This document shows, piece by piece, positions 5,941 to 12,403 of a stretch of 12,489 nt of DNA; the first letter of the stretch is position 1; every line of letters begins with the position of its first letter. The stretch is from the NCBI GenBank assembly GCA_934675685.1, contig CAKURL010000039.1, forward strand, positions 1 through 12,489. Direction: 5' to 3'. The translations under genes were made by a program, and so were the position numbers. Origin of the DNA: an uncultured Candidatus Melainabacteria bacterium (GTDB taxonomy: Bacteria; Cyanobacteriota; Vampirovibrionia; Gastranaerophilales; Gastranaerophilaceae). Below the pieces are notes generated by a model. That model saw only the letters and a list, made by a program, of their open reading frames with translations. It did no database searches and was not told the DNA's origin.

Positions 5941-8391
5941 CTATGCGTCAATGTTTGTAGCATAAACTGCGTTTTGCTCGATGAAATCGCGGCGAGGAGC
6001 AACATTGTCGCCCATCAAGATATCAAACAATTCATCGCAAAGCTGTGCATCTTCTACAGACACTCTTTTTAAAGTTCTATTTGCAGGGTCCATTGTTGTT
6101 TCCCAAAGTTGTTGAGGCATCATTTCACCTAAACCTTTGAAACGTTGGATTTGCAAGCCTTTTTGACCCCTGTCTTCAATCATTTTTGACAATTGAGTGA
6201 ATGAAGTGATGTCTGTGACCCCTGTTTCTGTTTCTAATTTCAAGACTTTTTCTTCTTCGATTAAGAATTCTCTAATCTTAGGATAAGCGTCTTTTAATCT
6301 CATATATTCTTGAGATTTAATCATGCTTTGAGTGATTGAAACTGGGTCTATTCCTTCTCCTAGTTCAATCTTGAAACTAAATTTAGTATTGTCTGCGTTT
6401 GCAGTTAAGAATACTCTATAATCTTTTGCTTCTTCGATTCCATAATTTTGAGCGTGGTCTTTAATGTAATGAGACAAATATTCATAATGTTCTTTCATTT
6501 TTTCTTCAGAAAGAAAATCATCTACTTGAATTCCCGATCTAATCAAGCCGCGCACAATTACAGAAGGCATTTGGTTGATAATTGGATTATAGAAAGCTCT
6601 ATAATATTTGCCCATTTCATACATTAAAGGTTCAAGCTCGTCTTCCGAGATTGATTTATCTTTGTTTTTGTTAAACAATTGCGCACCTTTGACACCGCGT
6701 TCGCGAACCATTTTGTCTAGGGCTCTGTCGTCATATAGATATTGCGTTTGTTTTCCTGCTGTGATTTTGTACAAAGGAGGTTGTGCAATATAAACATAGC
6801 CATTATCCAACAATGGTCTTGCGTATCTGAAGAAGAAAGTGAGCATCAAGGTTCTAATGTGCGCACCATCGACATCAGCATCTGTCATAATTACGACTTT
6901 GTGATAGCGAAGCTTTGCAACGTCTACTTCTTCATGGTTTTTAGAAATATTAATCCCTAAAGCTTGAATCATTGTTTTGATTGAATCTGAATTATAGATT
7001 TTATCCAAACGCGCTTTTTCTACGTTTAAAATCTTACCTCTCAAAGGCAAAATCGCTTGGAACATTCTGTTTCTGCCTTGTTTAGCAGAGCCCCCAGCAG
7101 AATCTCCTTCGACTATATATAGTTCGCATTTTTCAGCTTCCCTACAAGAGCAATCTGCCAATTTTCCAGGAAGAGAAGAGCTTTCTAGGGCTGTTTTTCT
7201 TCTTGTTAATTCGCGCGCTTTTCTTGCAGCTTCTCTTGCTCTTTGCGCTTGCATGGTTTTTTCAATGATTGTTTTAGCTACTTTTGGGTTAAATTCAAGC
7301 CATTCTTGGAATTTATCCCTGATTACATCATTTACTGCAGGAGTCACTTCCGCGTTTCCAAGTTTTTCTTTTGTTTGGCCTTCAAATTCAGGGTTTCCGA
7401 TTTTAACAGAAACAATCGCAGTCAAACCTTCTCTCACGTCTTCGCCAGCTAGGTTTGAATCTTTGTCTTTTAAAATATTATTTTTTCTTGCGTAATCATT
7501 AATTACACGAGTGATACCATTTCTAAAACCTGTTAAGTGCGTTCCGCCCGAATGGGTGTTGATGTTGTTTGCAAAAGAAAGCACATTTTCAGCATAAGAA
7601 TCAGTATATTGCATTGCGATTTCAACATTGATTCCATCGACCATTTTTTCAATATACACCGGTTTTTCAAATAAAACATTCTTGTTTTTGTTTAAGTGTT
7701 CAACATAAGAAGCAATACCGCCTTCAAAGTGGTATGTTATTTCTTTTTCAGCTTTTTCATCATGGAACACGATTTTTAAGCCTTTATTCAAGAAGGCCAT
7801 TTCGCGAAGCCTGTTTGCGATGACGTCACAATCGATTTCAGTTGTTTCTGTGAAAATCTCAGGGTCGGGCCAAAAATGAGTTTTTGTGCCGTGTTCTTGT
7901 GTTTCTCTGATTTTTTCTACAGGTGTTGTAGGTTCGCCTCTTAGGTATTCTTGCCTGTGGACAAAGCCATCTCTTGAAACTTCAACGATATATTTTTCAG
8001 ATAACGCATTTACAACAGAAGCGCCTACGCCATGGAGCCCACCGGACACTTTATATCCGCCGTCTCCAAATTTTCCGCCTGCGTGGAGCACTGTGTGAAC
8101 GATTTCTAAGGCAGATTTACCACTATCAGGCTTGATGTCGCAAGGGATTCCGCGCCCATTATCTTGTACGGTTACAGAATCGTCTTTGTGGACTGTGACA
8201 TGGATTGTGTCACAATATCCAGCCAAGCTTTCGTCGATTGAGTTATCTACGATTTCATAAATACAATGATGAAGCCCTCTTTGAGAAGTTGAACCGATAT
8301 ACATGCCAGGGCGCACCCTAACCGCTTCAAGCCCTTCTAAAACTCTGATGTTACTCGCATCATAATGATTATTAACACTGGTATCTACCAT
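5941..8391 (-). CDS. gyrB: DNA gyrase subunit B
   Basis: An 816-residue GyrB, the ATPase subunit of the A2B2 enzyme that introduces negative supercoils. The GHKL ATPase domain (about 15-225) shows 'EIVDNSIDE' at 46-54, 'DNGRGIP' at 77-83 and 'GGLHGVGASVVNALS' at 117-131. The transducer follows, with 'FVNNINT'-like 'FANNINTHSGGTH' at 273-285. The TOPRIM part shows 'VEGDSAGGSAKQGRNR' at 427-442, 'PLRGKILNVEKA' at 449-460, and metal-binding 'DADVDGAH' at 504-511; 'QRFKGLGEM' at 749-757 is the gyrase C-terminal signature. About 180 extra residues (roughly 555-735) sit within the TOPRIM/tail region, as in E. coli GyrB and unlike the shorter GyrB of many Gram-positives. The SD is AAGGGGAG just before the ATG. 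It has its own promoter and terminator, so it is probably monocistronic. GyrB rather than ParE is supported by length and by the QRFKGLGEMMPQQLW stretch. gyrA is absent. Confidence 0.97.
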   Translation of the reverse strand: MVDTSVNNHYDASNIRVLEGLEAVRVRPGMYIGSTSQRGLHHCIYEIVDNSIDESLAGYCDTIHVTVHKDDSVTVQDNGRGIPCDIKPDSGKSALEIVHTVLHAGGKFGDGGYKVSGGLHGVGASVVNALSEKYIVEVSRDGFVHRQEYLRGEPTTPVEKIRETQEHGTKTHFWPDPEIFTETTEIDCDVIANRLREMAFLNKGLKIVFHDEKAEKEITYHFEGGIASYVEHLNKNKNVLFEKPVYIEKMVDGINVEIAMQYTDSYAENVLSFANNINTHSGGTHLTGFRNGITRVINDYARKNNILKDKDSNLAGEDVREGLTAIVSVKIGNPEFEGQTKEKLGNAEVTPAVNDVIRDKFQEWLEFNPKVAKTIIEKTMQAQRAREAARKARELTRRKTALESSSLPGKLADCSCREAEKCELYIVEGDSAGGSAKQGRNRMFQAILPLRGKILNVEKARLDKIYNSDSIKTMIQALGINISKNHEEVDVAKLRYHKVVIMTDADVDGAHIRTLMLTFFFRYARPLLDNGYVYIAQPPLYKITAGKQTQYLYDDRALDKMVRERGVKGAQLFNKNKDKSISEDELEPLMYEMGKYYRAFYNPIINQMPSVIVRGLIRSGIQVDDFLSEEKMKEHYEYLSHYIKDHAQNYGIEEAKDYRVFLTANADNTKFSFKIELGEGIDPVSITQSMIKSQEYMRLKDAYPKIREFLIEEEKVLKLETETGVTDITSFTQLSKMIEDRGQKGLQIQRFKGLGEMMPQQLWETTMDPANRTLKRVSVEDAQLCDELFDILMGDNVAPRRDFIEQNAVYATNIDA

Positions 8392-8418
8392 ATACTCCCC
8401 TTTTATTTCTATAACAAC

Positions 8419-8447
8419 ATTGTACTATAAACGAAGTTTTTTGTAAA
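8419..8447 (-). promoter_or_regulatory. gyrB: Sigma70-type promoter of gyrB
   Basis: On the minus strand: -35 TTTACA (8447-8442), a 17-nt spacer, and -10 TACAAT (8424-8419), each one mismatch from consensus. The predicted start near 8412 gives a leader of about 20 nt ending in the AAGGGGAG SD. This is the best promoter seen in the window and it places gyrB in its own unit. The overlapping TATAGT could add a second start. Confidence 0.7.
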
Positions 8448-8471
8448 AGCGAGATTTTATGTAGAAATATA

Positions 8472-10130
8472 TTATTTTAATTGCTCAGGGTGCTTCGCAA
8501 TCGCTTTAGCCAAAGGAGGAAAATCAAGATAATCGCAACATAATTCTATATAACACATTTTTTCTTTTTGTTCCTCTTTAATTTTTTCTAAAACAGTGTC
8601 TAATTCTTCGTTTTTTTCGACTTTCGCGCTAAAACATTCCCCCTTAAAGGCTTTTGGAAGCAAAGAATATTTCCAAGAAGCAATGTCATTATATTTATAA
8701 TTAACATCGTCGCAAAGAATTCTTTCAACTGTATAGCCAGAGTTATTTACAACAAAAACGATTGGTTTTAATTTATTTCTCATCATGGTTGAGATTTCTT
8801 GTGCAGTCAATTGATGTGCGCCGTCTCCCGTGATTAAAATTGTTCTTCTCGACCTGTCTGCGATGGAACAACCTAAAGTGCAAGGAGTCGCCCAGCCAAT
8901 CGAGCCCCAAAGGATTTGGTTTTGAATAGAGATATTTTTAGGCAACTCATAAGGCAAAACGCCAAAAGGCACGAGCCCCACTTCTGTGATTAAAATGTCG
9001 TTTTCTTTTATAAAAGATTCCATTTTTCGATAGAAATAGTCAAGAGCCAAATTCCCTTTTGGAGTTTCTTTTAAAGCTTCATATCTAAAAGTCCTTTTAT
9101 ATTCTTCTTTAAACTCATATTTTTCTTTTAAAATTTCTTTGTTTAATTCTAAAAACAAATCTTTAATCAAAACATTTTCGATTTTTTCGCCATCAATTAT
9201 GACAAAATCTGCTTGAATATCGATTGCTTTTTCAATATCAAAATCAAAAGCAAAATTCATGGTGTTTAAGTCTGAAACCACGGCGCCCGCCAAAATAACA
9301 CAATCAGACGTATTTAAATATTTGCTGCAATCTAAGTTTGCGATTTTTCCAGAAAATGGGCCAAAATAGTTTTTTGTTCCGGTTTCAATGATATCCATTC
9401 CTCGAATAAAAGAGGTTGATGGGATTTTTGATGTTTTTAAAAATTCATTTATTTCTTCTTTTGCGCCAAACCTTTGAGCCAAAATATCCGCCACAAGAAT
9501 TGGAGCAGTTGATTTTTTGATTTTTCCCAAGATTAAACCAGCTGCTTTTTTCAAATTTTCTTCGCTGGATTTTTCTTTTTCTTCTTCTTTGTTTATTTCT
9601 TCCACTTCCACAAGGCTTGTTGAAACGTCCATAGGAATTGCCAAATAGACTGGCATTTTTGTCTTTTTCATTGTTTCAAAAAGCCTATCTATTTCTTCTT
9701 TCGGGTTTTCTAAAGTCAAAAAAGAAGCTTCTTGAACAACATTTTTATATGCTTCATAAAAAGCTTTATAATTTGCGCTCACTAGGTTGTGGTGCAAAAG
9801 AGTTTTGTTTTTGATGTGCTTTATGGAAGGCACACCAACAATTTTTACCACAGGAACATTTTCAGAAAAACACCCTGCAACGGCATTAATTGCAGACAAC
9901 TCGCCCACGCCAAAAGTGGTCACAATTGCGCCATAGCCCTTAATTCTTGCGTATCCGTCCGCCGCGTAGCCCGCATTTAATTCGTTAGTTGAACCTATCC
10001 AATTTATTTTTTCGCTTTTTTCTATCGCTTCTACGATATCAAAATTATAATCCCCAGGGAGCCCAAAAACTTCTTCAATCCCAAATTCAGCCAGTTTTTT
10101 TACTAAATAATCCGATACTTTAATTCTCAT
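8472..10130 (-). CDS. Thiamine-diphosphate 2-oxo-acid decarboxylase (pyruvate/indolepyruvate decarboxylase family)
   Basis: A 552-residue ThDP enzyme with the length and three-domain order of pyruvate/indolepyruvate decarboxylases. Residues 1-175 are the PYR domain with 'FGLPGDYNF' (Asp27), 'TNELNAGYAADGYAR' (Glu50, the cofactor-activating Glu) and 'LLHH' (His113, His114). Residues about 190-340 are the central domain. Residues 360-550 are the PP domain with the ThDP/Mg motif from 'GDG' at 435-437 to 'NN' at 462-463, and 'GYTVE' with Glu469. Asp27, Glu50, the His pair and a Glu after GYT are the known catalytic set of Zymomonas Pdc, at nearly the same positions. The HH pair argues against acetolactate synthase. 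The substrate (pyruvate, indolepyruvate, phenylpyruvate or branched-chain) cannot be told; 'NNSGYTVE' is close to both classes. The reaction is non-oxidative release of CO2 giving an aldehyde, in the cytoplasm. The SD GAGG is 6 nt before the ATG. The gene stands alone; no alcohol dehydrogenase is adjacent. Confidence 0.88.
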   Translation of the reverse strand: MRIKVSDYLVKKLAEFGIEEVFGLPGDYNFDIVEAIEKSEKINWIGSTNELNAGYAADGYARIKGYGAIVTTFGVGELSAINAVAGCFSENVPVVKIVGVPSIKHIKNKTLLHHNLVSANYKAFYEAYKNVVQEASFLTLENPKEEIDRLFETMKKTKMPVYLAIPMDVSTSLVEVEEINKEEEKEKSSEENLKKAAGLILGKIKKSTAPILVADILAQRFGAKEEINEFLKTSKIPSTSFIRGMDIIETGTKNYFGPFSGKIANLDCSKYLNTSDCVILAGAVVSDLNTMNFAFDFDIEKAIDIQADFVIIDGEKIENVLIKDLFLELNKEILKEKYEFKEEYKRTFRYEALKETPKGNLALDYFYRKMESFIKENDILITEVGLVPFGVLPYELPKNISIQNQILWGSIGWATPCTLGCSIADRSRRTILITGDGAHQLTAQEISTMMRNKLKPIVFVVNNSGYTVERILCDDVNYKYNDIASWKYSLLPKAFKGECFSAKVEKNEELDTVLEKIKEEQKEKMCYIELCCDYLDFPPLAKAIAKHPEQLK

Positions 10131-10162
10131 TTTTGCCTCGTCTAATGCTTTTTAACTTTTCA

Positions 10163-10168
10163 ATTATA
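10163..10168 (-). promoter_or_regulatory. Possible -10 box for the decarboxylase gene
   Basis: A perfect TATAAT on the minus strand, 32 nt before the decarboxylase start codon, compatible with a leader of about 25 nt. No recognisable -35 lies 16-18 nt upstream and no extended -10 TG is present. In this AT-rich gap such a hexamer can occur by chance. Confidence 0.35.
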
Positions 10169-10228
10169 TAGGCAAAATTTTAAAACTCTTTTTTTCTTTA
10201 TTTATTTTTTATATTTATTTTTTTAAAT

Positions 10229-10567
10229 TTATTTCGTAAGCGCCACGATGATTTTATAAAAATCTTCGATTTTTTGGGGGTTTTCGCTCATTTTTTTGTT
10301 TATTTCTAAAATCAAATCTTTGTTGTCTTTTTTGTGCTCAAAGTCAAACGCTTCAATGAAGCTACTGTCCAAGGCTTCTAAAATATTTTCAAGGTTTGAT
10401 AAAGAAGGATAATTTTTGCCATTTTCGATATTGCTAATGGTCGTAGGGTCGACGTTTATGATTTCTGCGAGCTCTTCTTGGTTATATCCTTTTTGCTTTC
10501 TTAAATCTCTCAACCTTTTTCCCAAAAGAGCTTTTTTATTAGTTTTTTCTTGTTTATTTAAACTCAT
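10229..10567 (-). CDS. Cro/CI-type (XRE family) helix-turn-helix regulator
   Basis: A 112-residue DNA-binding protein. A start at 10588 would add seven residues, but AGGA 6 nt before the ATG at 10567 favours the shorter form. Residues about 15-70 are an HTH_3 domain: 'LGKRLRDLRKQKGYNQEELAEII' then the recognition helix 'DPTTISNIENGKNYPSLSNLENILEAL', with the typical Gln30 and the 'IxxIENGKxxPS' turn. Residues 71-112 are a charged helical tail that may dimerise. No ligand-binding or peptidase domain is present, so control would be by dimerisation or a partner. It is divergent from the pilin-like gene, with about 177 nt between the start codons and overlapping promoters, so it probably regulates itself and perhaps that gene. 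Its SD and start lie inside one copy of a 19-nt inverted repeat. No toxin gene is adjacent, so an antitoxin role is not supported. Confidence 0.85.
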   Translation of the reverse strand: MSLNKQEKTNKKALLGKRLRDLRKQKGYNQEELAEIINVDPTTISNIENGKNYPSLSNLENILEALDSSFIEAFDFEHKKDNKDLILEINKKMSENPQKIEDFYKIIVALTK

Positions 10568-10636
10568 TTTTATTCCTAAATTTCTCATCTATTAATAACA
10601 ATAATTTTTAAATTAAATAAAATTAATAGAATTTAA

Positions 10637-10665
10637 ATCATATAATTGATAAAAAATGAGAACAA
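10637..10665 (-). promoter_or_regulatory. Candidate promoter of the HTH regulator
   Basis: On the minus strand: -35 TTGTTC (10665-10660), a 17-nt spacer, -10 TATGAT (10642-10637). The -10 has one mismatch, the -35 three. The start would be near 10630, about 63 nt before the preferred ATG. It overlaps the opposing promoter of the pilin-like gene, so the two would compete for RNA polymerase. Confidence 0.35.
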
Positions 10666-10675
10666 TTCATATATT
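10646..10675 (+). promoter_or_regulatory. Candidate promoter of the pilin-like gene
   Basis: -35 TTGATA (10646-10651), an 18-nt spacer, -10 TATATT (10670-10675), each one mismatch from consensus. The start would fall near 10682, inside the inverted-repeat copy at 10678-10696, giving a leader of about 62 nt before the ATG at 10745. Confidence 0.5.
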
Positions 10676-10744
10676 ATGAAAATTAGGAATAAAAATCATT
10701 TTTTTCTTAAAAAATGAGCATGCTTTAAAAAAAGAAAGGAGTTT

Positions 10745-11563
10745 ATGAAGCAAAAATCTTTTACCTTAGCTTTTACGCTTGCGGAAATCATGATTGCGTT
10801 AGTGGTAATTGGAGTAATTACTTCTATTTTATTACCCGTTGCATTTAATTCTGTTCCAGATGAAAATGTGATGAAATTTAAAAAAGGAAATGCGACTTTA
10901 GCTAAGGTCATAAATGAACTTGTAAGTTCAGGCGAATATTATAAAGAAGGAGATTTATCAACAACGGCAAACGGTATTGAATTAAATTCTAAAGCAAGCT
11001 ATTTTGGCTGCGGAGAAGAAACTCTTGGCGACGATCATACAGTAAAATATTTTTGTTTATCATTTGCCCAAATATTAAACACAAAAGAAGTTAATTGTTC
11101 CAACGCAGTTGCCGGCGGCAATAACTATTATACTTTTGTACATACTTATAGTTTCGAAGAAATGAAAAACAACGATGATAGCGATAATTGGTATGTTGAT
11201 AAAGACCAAACAAAGGGAGAGTTAGATAAAGCTTGCAAAGAAAATGCAAATAAAGTAGGAGCTGAAATTGTTACAACAGATGATATAAGTTTTTATCAAA
11301 CAGATCCAAACGGGACCTTTGGAATTATTTGGAGCACTTGCAATAAAAATGATAAATTATTTCTTCCTCAAAACCGGTTGTCACAAAGCGACAAACTCGG
11401 CAGTTTATCTCTAAGAGAATTTTATAAACCATTTTGCATGGACATTGATGGAATAGGGAAAGGCGAGGACCCTTTTGGATATGGCATTCGTGTCGATGGA
11501 AAGATTTTGCTGGGCGCAAGGGCGCAAGAGTGGCTAAGTAAGAGTATTCAAGATAAGGATTAG
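10745..11563 (+). CDS. Prepilin-type, six-cysteine exported protein (type IV pilin/pseudopilin-like)
   Basis: A 272-residue protein with a class III (prepilin) signal: 'KSFTLAFTLAEIM' followed by a hydrophobic helix to about residue 34. The likely prepilin-peptidase cut is between Ala9 and Phe10, leaving Phe at +1 and Glu14 at +5, the residue needed for assembly; Ala instead of the usual Gly at -1 is notable. After export the body is soluble and contains six cysteines (89, 104, 118, 164, 199, 231), enough for three disulfides. The C-terminal block 'FCMDIDGIGKGEDPFGYGIRVDGK' (written here as 230-249 plus four) resembles a Ca-loop-like Asp/Gly-rich segment and is a style I associate with expanded pilin-like families in Gastranaerophilales. 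The body is long for a pilin (150-200 is usual). The SD AAAGGAG lies 3 nt before the ATG. It stands alone without pilus assembly genes, so it may be a surface or secreted effector using the pilus/type II machinery. The exact role is unknown. Confidence 0.8.
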   Translation: MKQKSFTLAFTLAEIMIALVVIGVITSILLPVAFNSVPDENVMKFKKGNATLAKVINELVSSGEYYKEGDLSTTANGIELNSKASYFGCGEETLGDDHTVKYFCLSFAQILNTKEVNCSNAVAGGNNYYTFVHTYSFEEMKNNDDSDNWYVDKDQTKGELDKACKENANKVGAEIVTTDDISFYQTDPNGTFGIIWSTCNKNDKLFLPQNRLSQSDKLGSLSLREFYKPFCMDIDGIGKGEDPFGYGIRVDGKILLGARAQEWLSKSIQDKD

Positions 11564-11610
11564 GGAAATGCTGAACGATTATTTTTAATTAGAGCACGTC
11601 ATTCTTGTAT

Positions 11611-11647
11611 ATGTTAACTATTTCAGTAACATCTTACTTGTTTTTTG
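11611..11647 (+). terminator. Weak terminator-like hairpin after the pilin-like gene
   Basis: ATGTTA and TAACAT (11611-11616 and 11627-11632) can pair, with extra CT/AG pairs and a bulged A closing a small loop. A T-run (TTGTTTTTTG) follows about 8 nt later. The stem is AT-rich and the T-run is not adjacent, so it is a weak candidate, but it is the first one past the stop codon. Confidence 0.3.
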
Positions 11648-11842
11648 TCACGACATTTAGCAAAAATTCAAAAATAAACATCACTAAAGAAAACCGACAT
11701 TGGTGGACGACCATCCAACATGTAATTTACATTGAAAACATGTATATTAGAATTGACTTTCTTGGGAGTCCGCACTGGAGGTTTTCAGATGTTTATTTTT
11801 GAATTGAAGGGTAAACGCAAAAGCGATATTTTCTTCTTTTTG

Positions 11843-11888
11843 GTTCCTTTTTTCTTCTTTTGTATCGCTCAAAAGAAGAAAAATGAAC
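11843..11888. repeat. Long hairpin repeat 1
   Basis: TTTTTCTTCTTTT (11849-11861) and AAAAGAAGAAAAA (11871-11883) form a perfect 13-bp stem around GTATCGCTC. The flanks GTTC (11843-11846) and GAAC (11885-11888) extend it across a small internal loop. The arms are pure pyrimidine or purine inside. The outer GTTC...GAAC ends and the AAAAGA(A)GAAA arm match hairpin repeat 2, which suggests one family. AGCGATA at 11822-11828 can alternatively pair with TATCGCT at 11863-11869. Confidence 0.7.
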
Positions 11889-11924
11889 AAGTCAAAAGCA
11901 TTGAATTCAAAACAAATTGATTTT

Positions 11925-11983
11925 GTTCACTTTCTCTTTTACCATTTCTCAGGCGCCGAAAAAATGCAAAAGAGAAAGTGAAC
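11925..11983. repeat. Long hairpin repeat 2 (perfect 16-bp arms)
   Basis: GTTCACTTTCTCTTTT (11925-11940) and AAAAGAGAAAGTGAAC (11968-11983) are perfect 16-bp inverted repeats around a 27-nt loop that itself contains the palindrome GGCGCC. A further AAAGAGAAAA follows the right arm at 11986-11995 as a direct repeat. The arms resemble those of hairpin repeat 1. There is no good U-run on either side for a classical terminator. Confidence 0.75.
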
Positions 11984-12020
11984 CGAAAGAGAAAAATCTA
12001 AGGCTTTTACAACACCCCAC

Positions 12021-12162
12021 AATTAAAAAACAAATGTCTGAAGAAAAACAGTCAAGCACGCCATAAAGTCATCTCACGAAGTACAAGCTAAACATTTAAC
12101 GCAACAAGACGTGACGGCTTGCTCTCCGGTTTTTCTTTTCGTATGCCATTTGTTTTTTAATT
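12021..12162. repeat. Long imperfect inverted repeat spanning 142 bp (perfect 16-bp ends)
   Basis: AATTAAAAAACAAATG (12021-12036) and CATTTGTTTTTTAATT (12147-12162) are perfect 16-bp inverted ends. Inside them GAAGAAAAAC (12040-12049) pairs with GTTTTTCTTTTC (12129-12140) with a 2-nt bulge. Further in, CAAGC (12053-12057) can pair with GCTTG (12117-12121), and TCACG (12074-12078) with CGTGA (12110-12114). The nested pairs suggest a long rod-like RNA or a small non-coding mobile element. The size and terminal repeats would suit a MITE-like unit, but I cannot see convincing target duplications or other copies in this window. Confidence 0.6.
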
Positions 12163-12206
12163 TCTACCTTGGAAAAGTAACTAAAGCCAAAGAAAAATAG
12201 AAAATT

Positions 12207-12212
12207 TATAAT
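12207..12212 (+). promoter_or_regulatory. Possible -10 box for the small membrane protein
   Basis: A perfect TATAAT 27 nt before the ATG at 12240, giving a leader of about 20 nt. No -35 match is visible 16-18 nt upstream. Confidence 0.3.
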
Positions 12213-12239
12213 CATTAATTTAACAAAAAGGACAAACCA

Positions 12240-12380
12240 ATGAACAAAAAAGAAAAAATCATAGCAATATGCTTCATATTTTCATTCACATGCTTGATTA
12301 TATCTAGCATTACAACAATCATAAAAACTAAACCAAATGGGTATGAGTTCAAAATCGAAAAAATGTTTAAAAAATTTTGA
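12240..12380 (+). CDS. Small single-pass membrane protein (46 residues), uncharacterised
   Basis: A short open frame with an AAGGA SD 7 nt before the ATG. The 46-residue product has a lysine-rich N-terminus (MNKKEK), one hydrophobic segment at about residues 7-28 (IIAICFIFSFTCLIISSITTII) split by two cysteines (11 and 18), and a basic tail ending MFKKF. By the positive-inside rule both ends are basic, so topology is not clear. It has no lipobox: no clear [LVI]-x-x-C with Gly/Ala before Cys. I do not recognise a family. Its isolation next to a hairpin cluster is typical of small toxins, leader membrane peptides or lineage-specific proteins, but nothing here proves any of these. The good SD and a separate possible -10 box favour a real gene. 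Confidence 0.5.
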   Translation: MNKKEKIIAICFIFSFTCLIISSITTIIKTKPNGYEFKIEKMFKKF

Positions 12381-12387
12381 TTTCGAT
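12354..12387. repeat. Short inverted repeat at the end of the small membrane protein gene
   Basis: ATCGAAA (12354-12360) and TTTCGAT (12381-12387) are 7-bp inverted repeats around the stop codon, with AAAT/ATTT able to extend the stem across a bulge. A short ACTTTT follows. It could be a weak bidirectional terminator between this gene and a convergent minus-strand gene, but the U-run is poor. Confidence 0.3.
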
Positions 12388-12403
12388 ACTTTTCAAATTC
12401 TGC

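Larger units (their letters stand above)
10566..10696. repeat. Widely spaced 19-nt inverted repeat (18/19) in the divergent regulator/pilin-like intergenic region
   Basis: The plus-strand sequence GAAAATTAGGAATAAAAAT (10678-10696) matches GAAATTTAGGAATAAAAAT read on the minus strand at 10584-10566, 18 of 19 identical including a perfect 14-nt core TTAGGAATAAAAAT. One copy overlaps the SD and start codon of the regulator; the other lies just after the -10 of the proposed pilin-like promoter, where a repressor operator would be expected. A second inverted pair, CTATTAAT (10589-10596) with ATTAATAG (10622-10629), lies between them. The span is AT-rich, so some match by chance is possible. Confidence 0.5.
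11564..12239. other. Gene-free stretch rich in inverted repeats
   Basis: About 675 bases between the pilin-like gene and the small membrane protein. Two plus-strand open frames here (11605-11802 and 11732-11920) lack SDs, overlap each other and run into the hairpin repeats, so I do not call them genes. The first part (11564-11810) holds the weak terminator, a compact hairpin at 11700-11718 (TTGGTGG/CCATCCAA with loop ACGA) and the palindrome ATGTAATTTACAT close by. The second part (11820-12162) holds three long inverted repeats listed separately. No tRNA, transposase remnant or CRISPR-like spacing is seen. Confidence 0.6.

Noticed and set aside
7243..7495. Plus-strand open frames opposite gyrB (also near 6608, 6742 and 7886)
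   Set aside because: They are antisense to strongly conserved gyrB sequence, lack SDs and encode nothing recognisable.
10229..10588. Antitoxin role for the XRE regulator
   Set aside because: No toxin-like gene (HigB, RelE, HipA type) is adjacent; its neighbours are a decarboxylase and a pilin-like gene.
11605..11802. Open frame of 65 codons on the plus strand after the pilin-like gene
   Set aside because: No SD, mixed composition with no recognisable domain, and its start lies close to a hairpin. It overlaps another frame of similar quality.
11732..11920. Open frame of 62 codons whose product is rich in Phe then Lys
   Set aside because: The FFF/KKK pattern is just the translation of the two arms of hairpin repeat 1; no SD is present.
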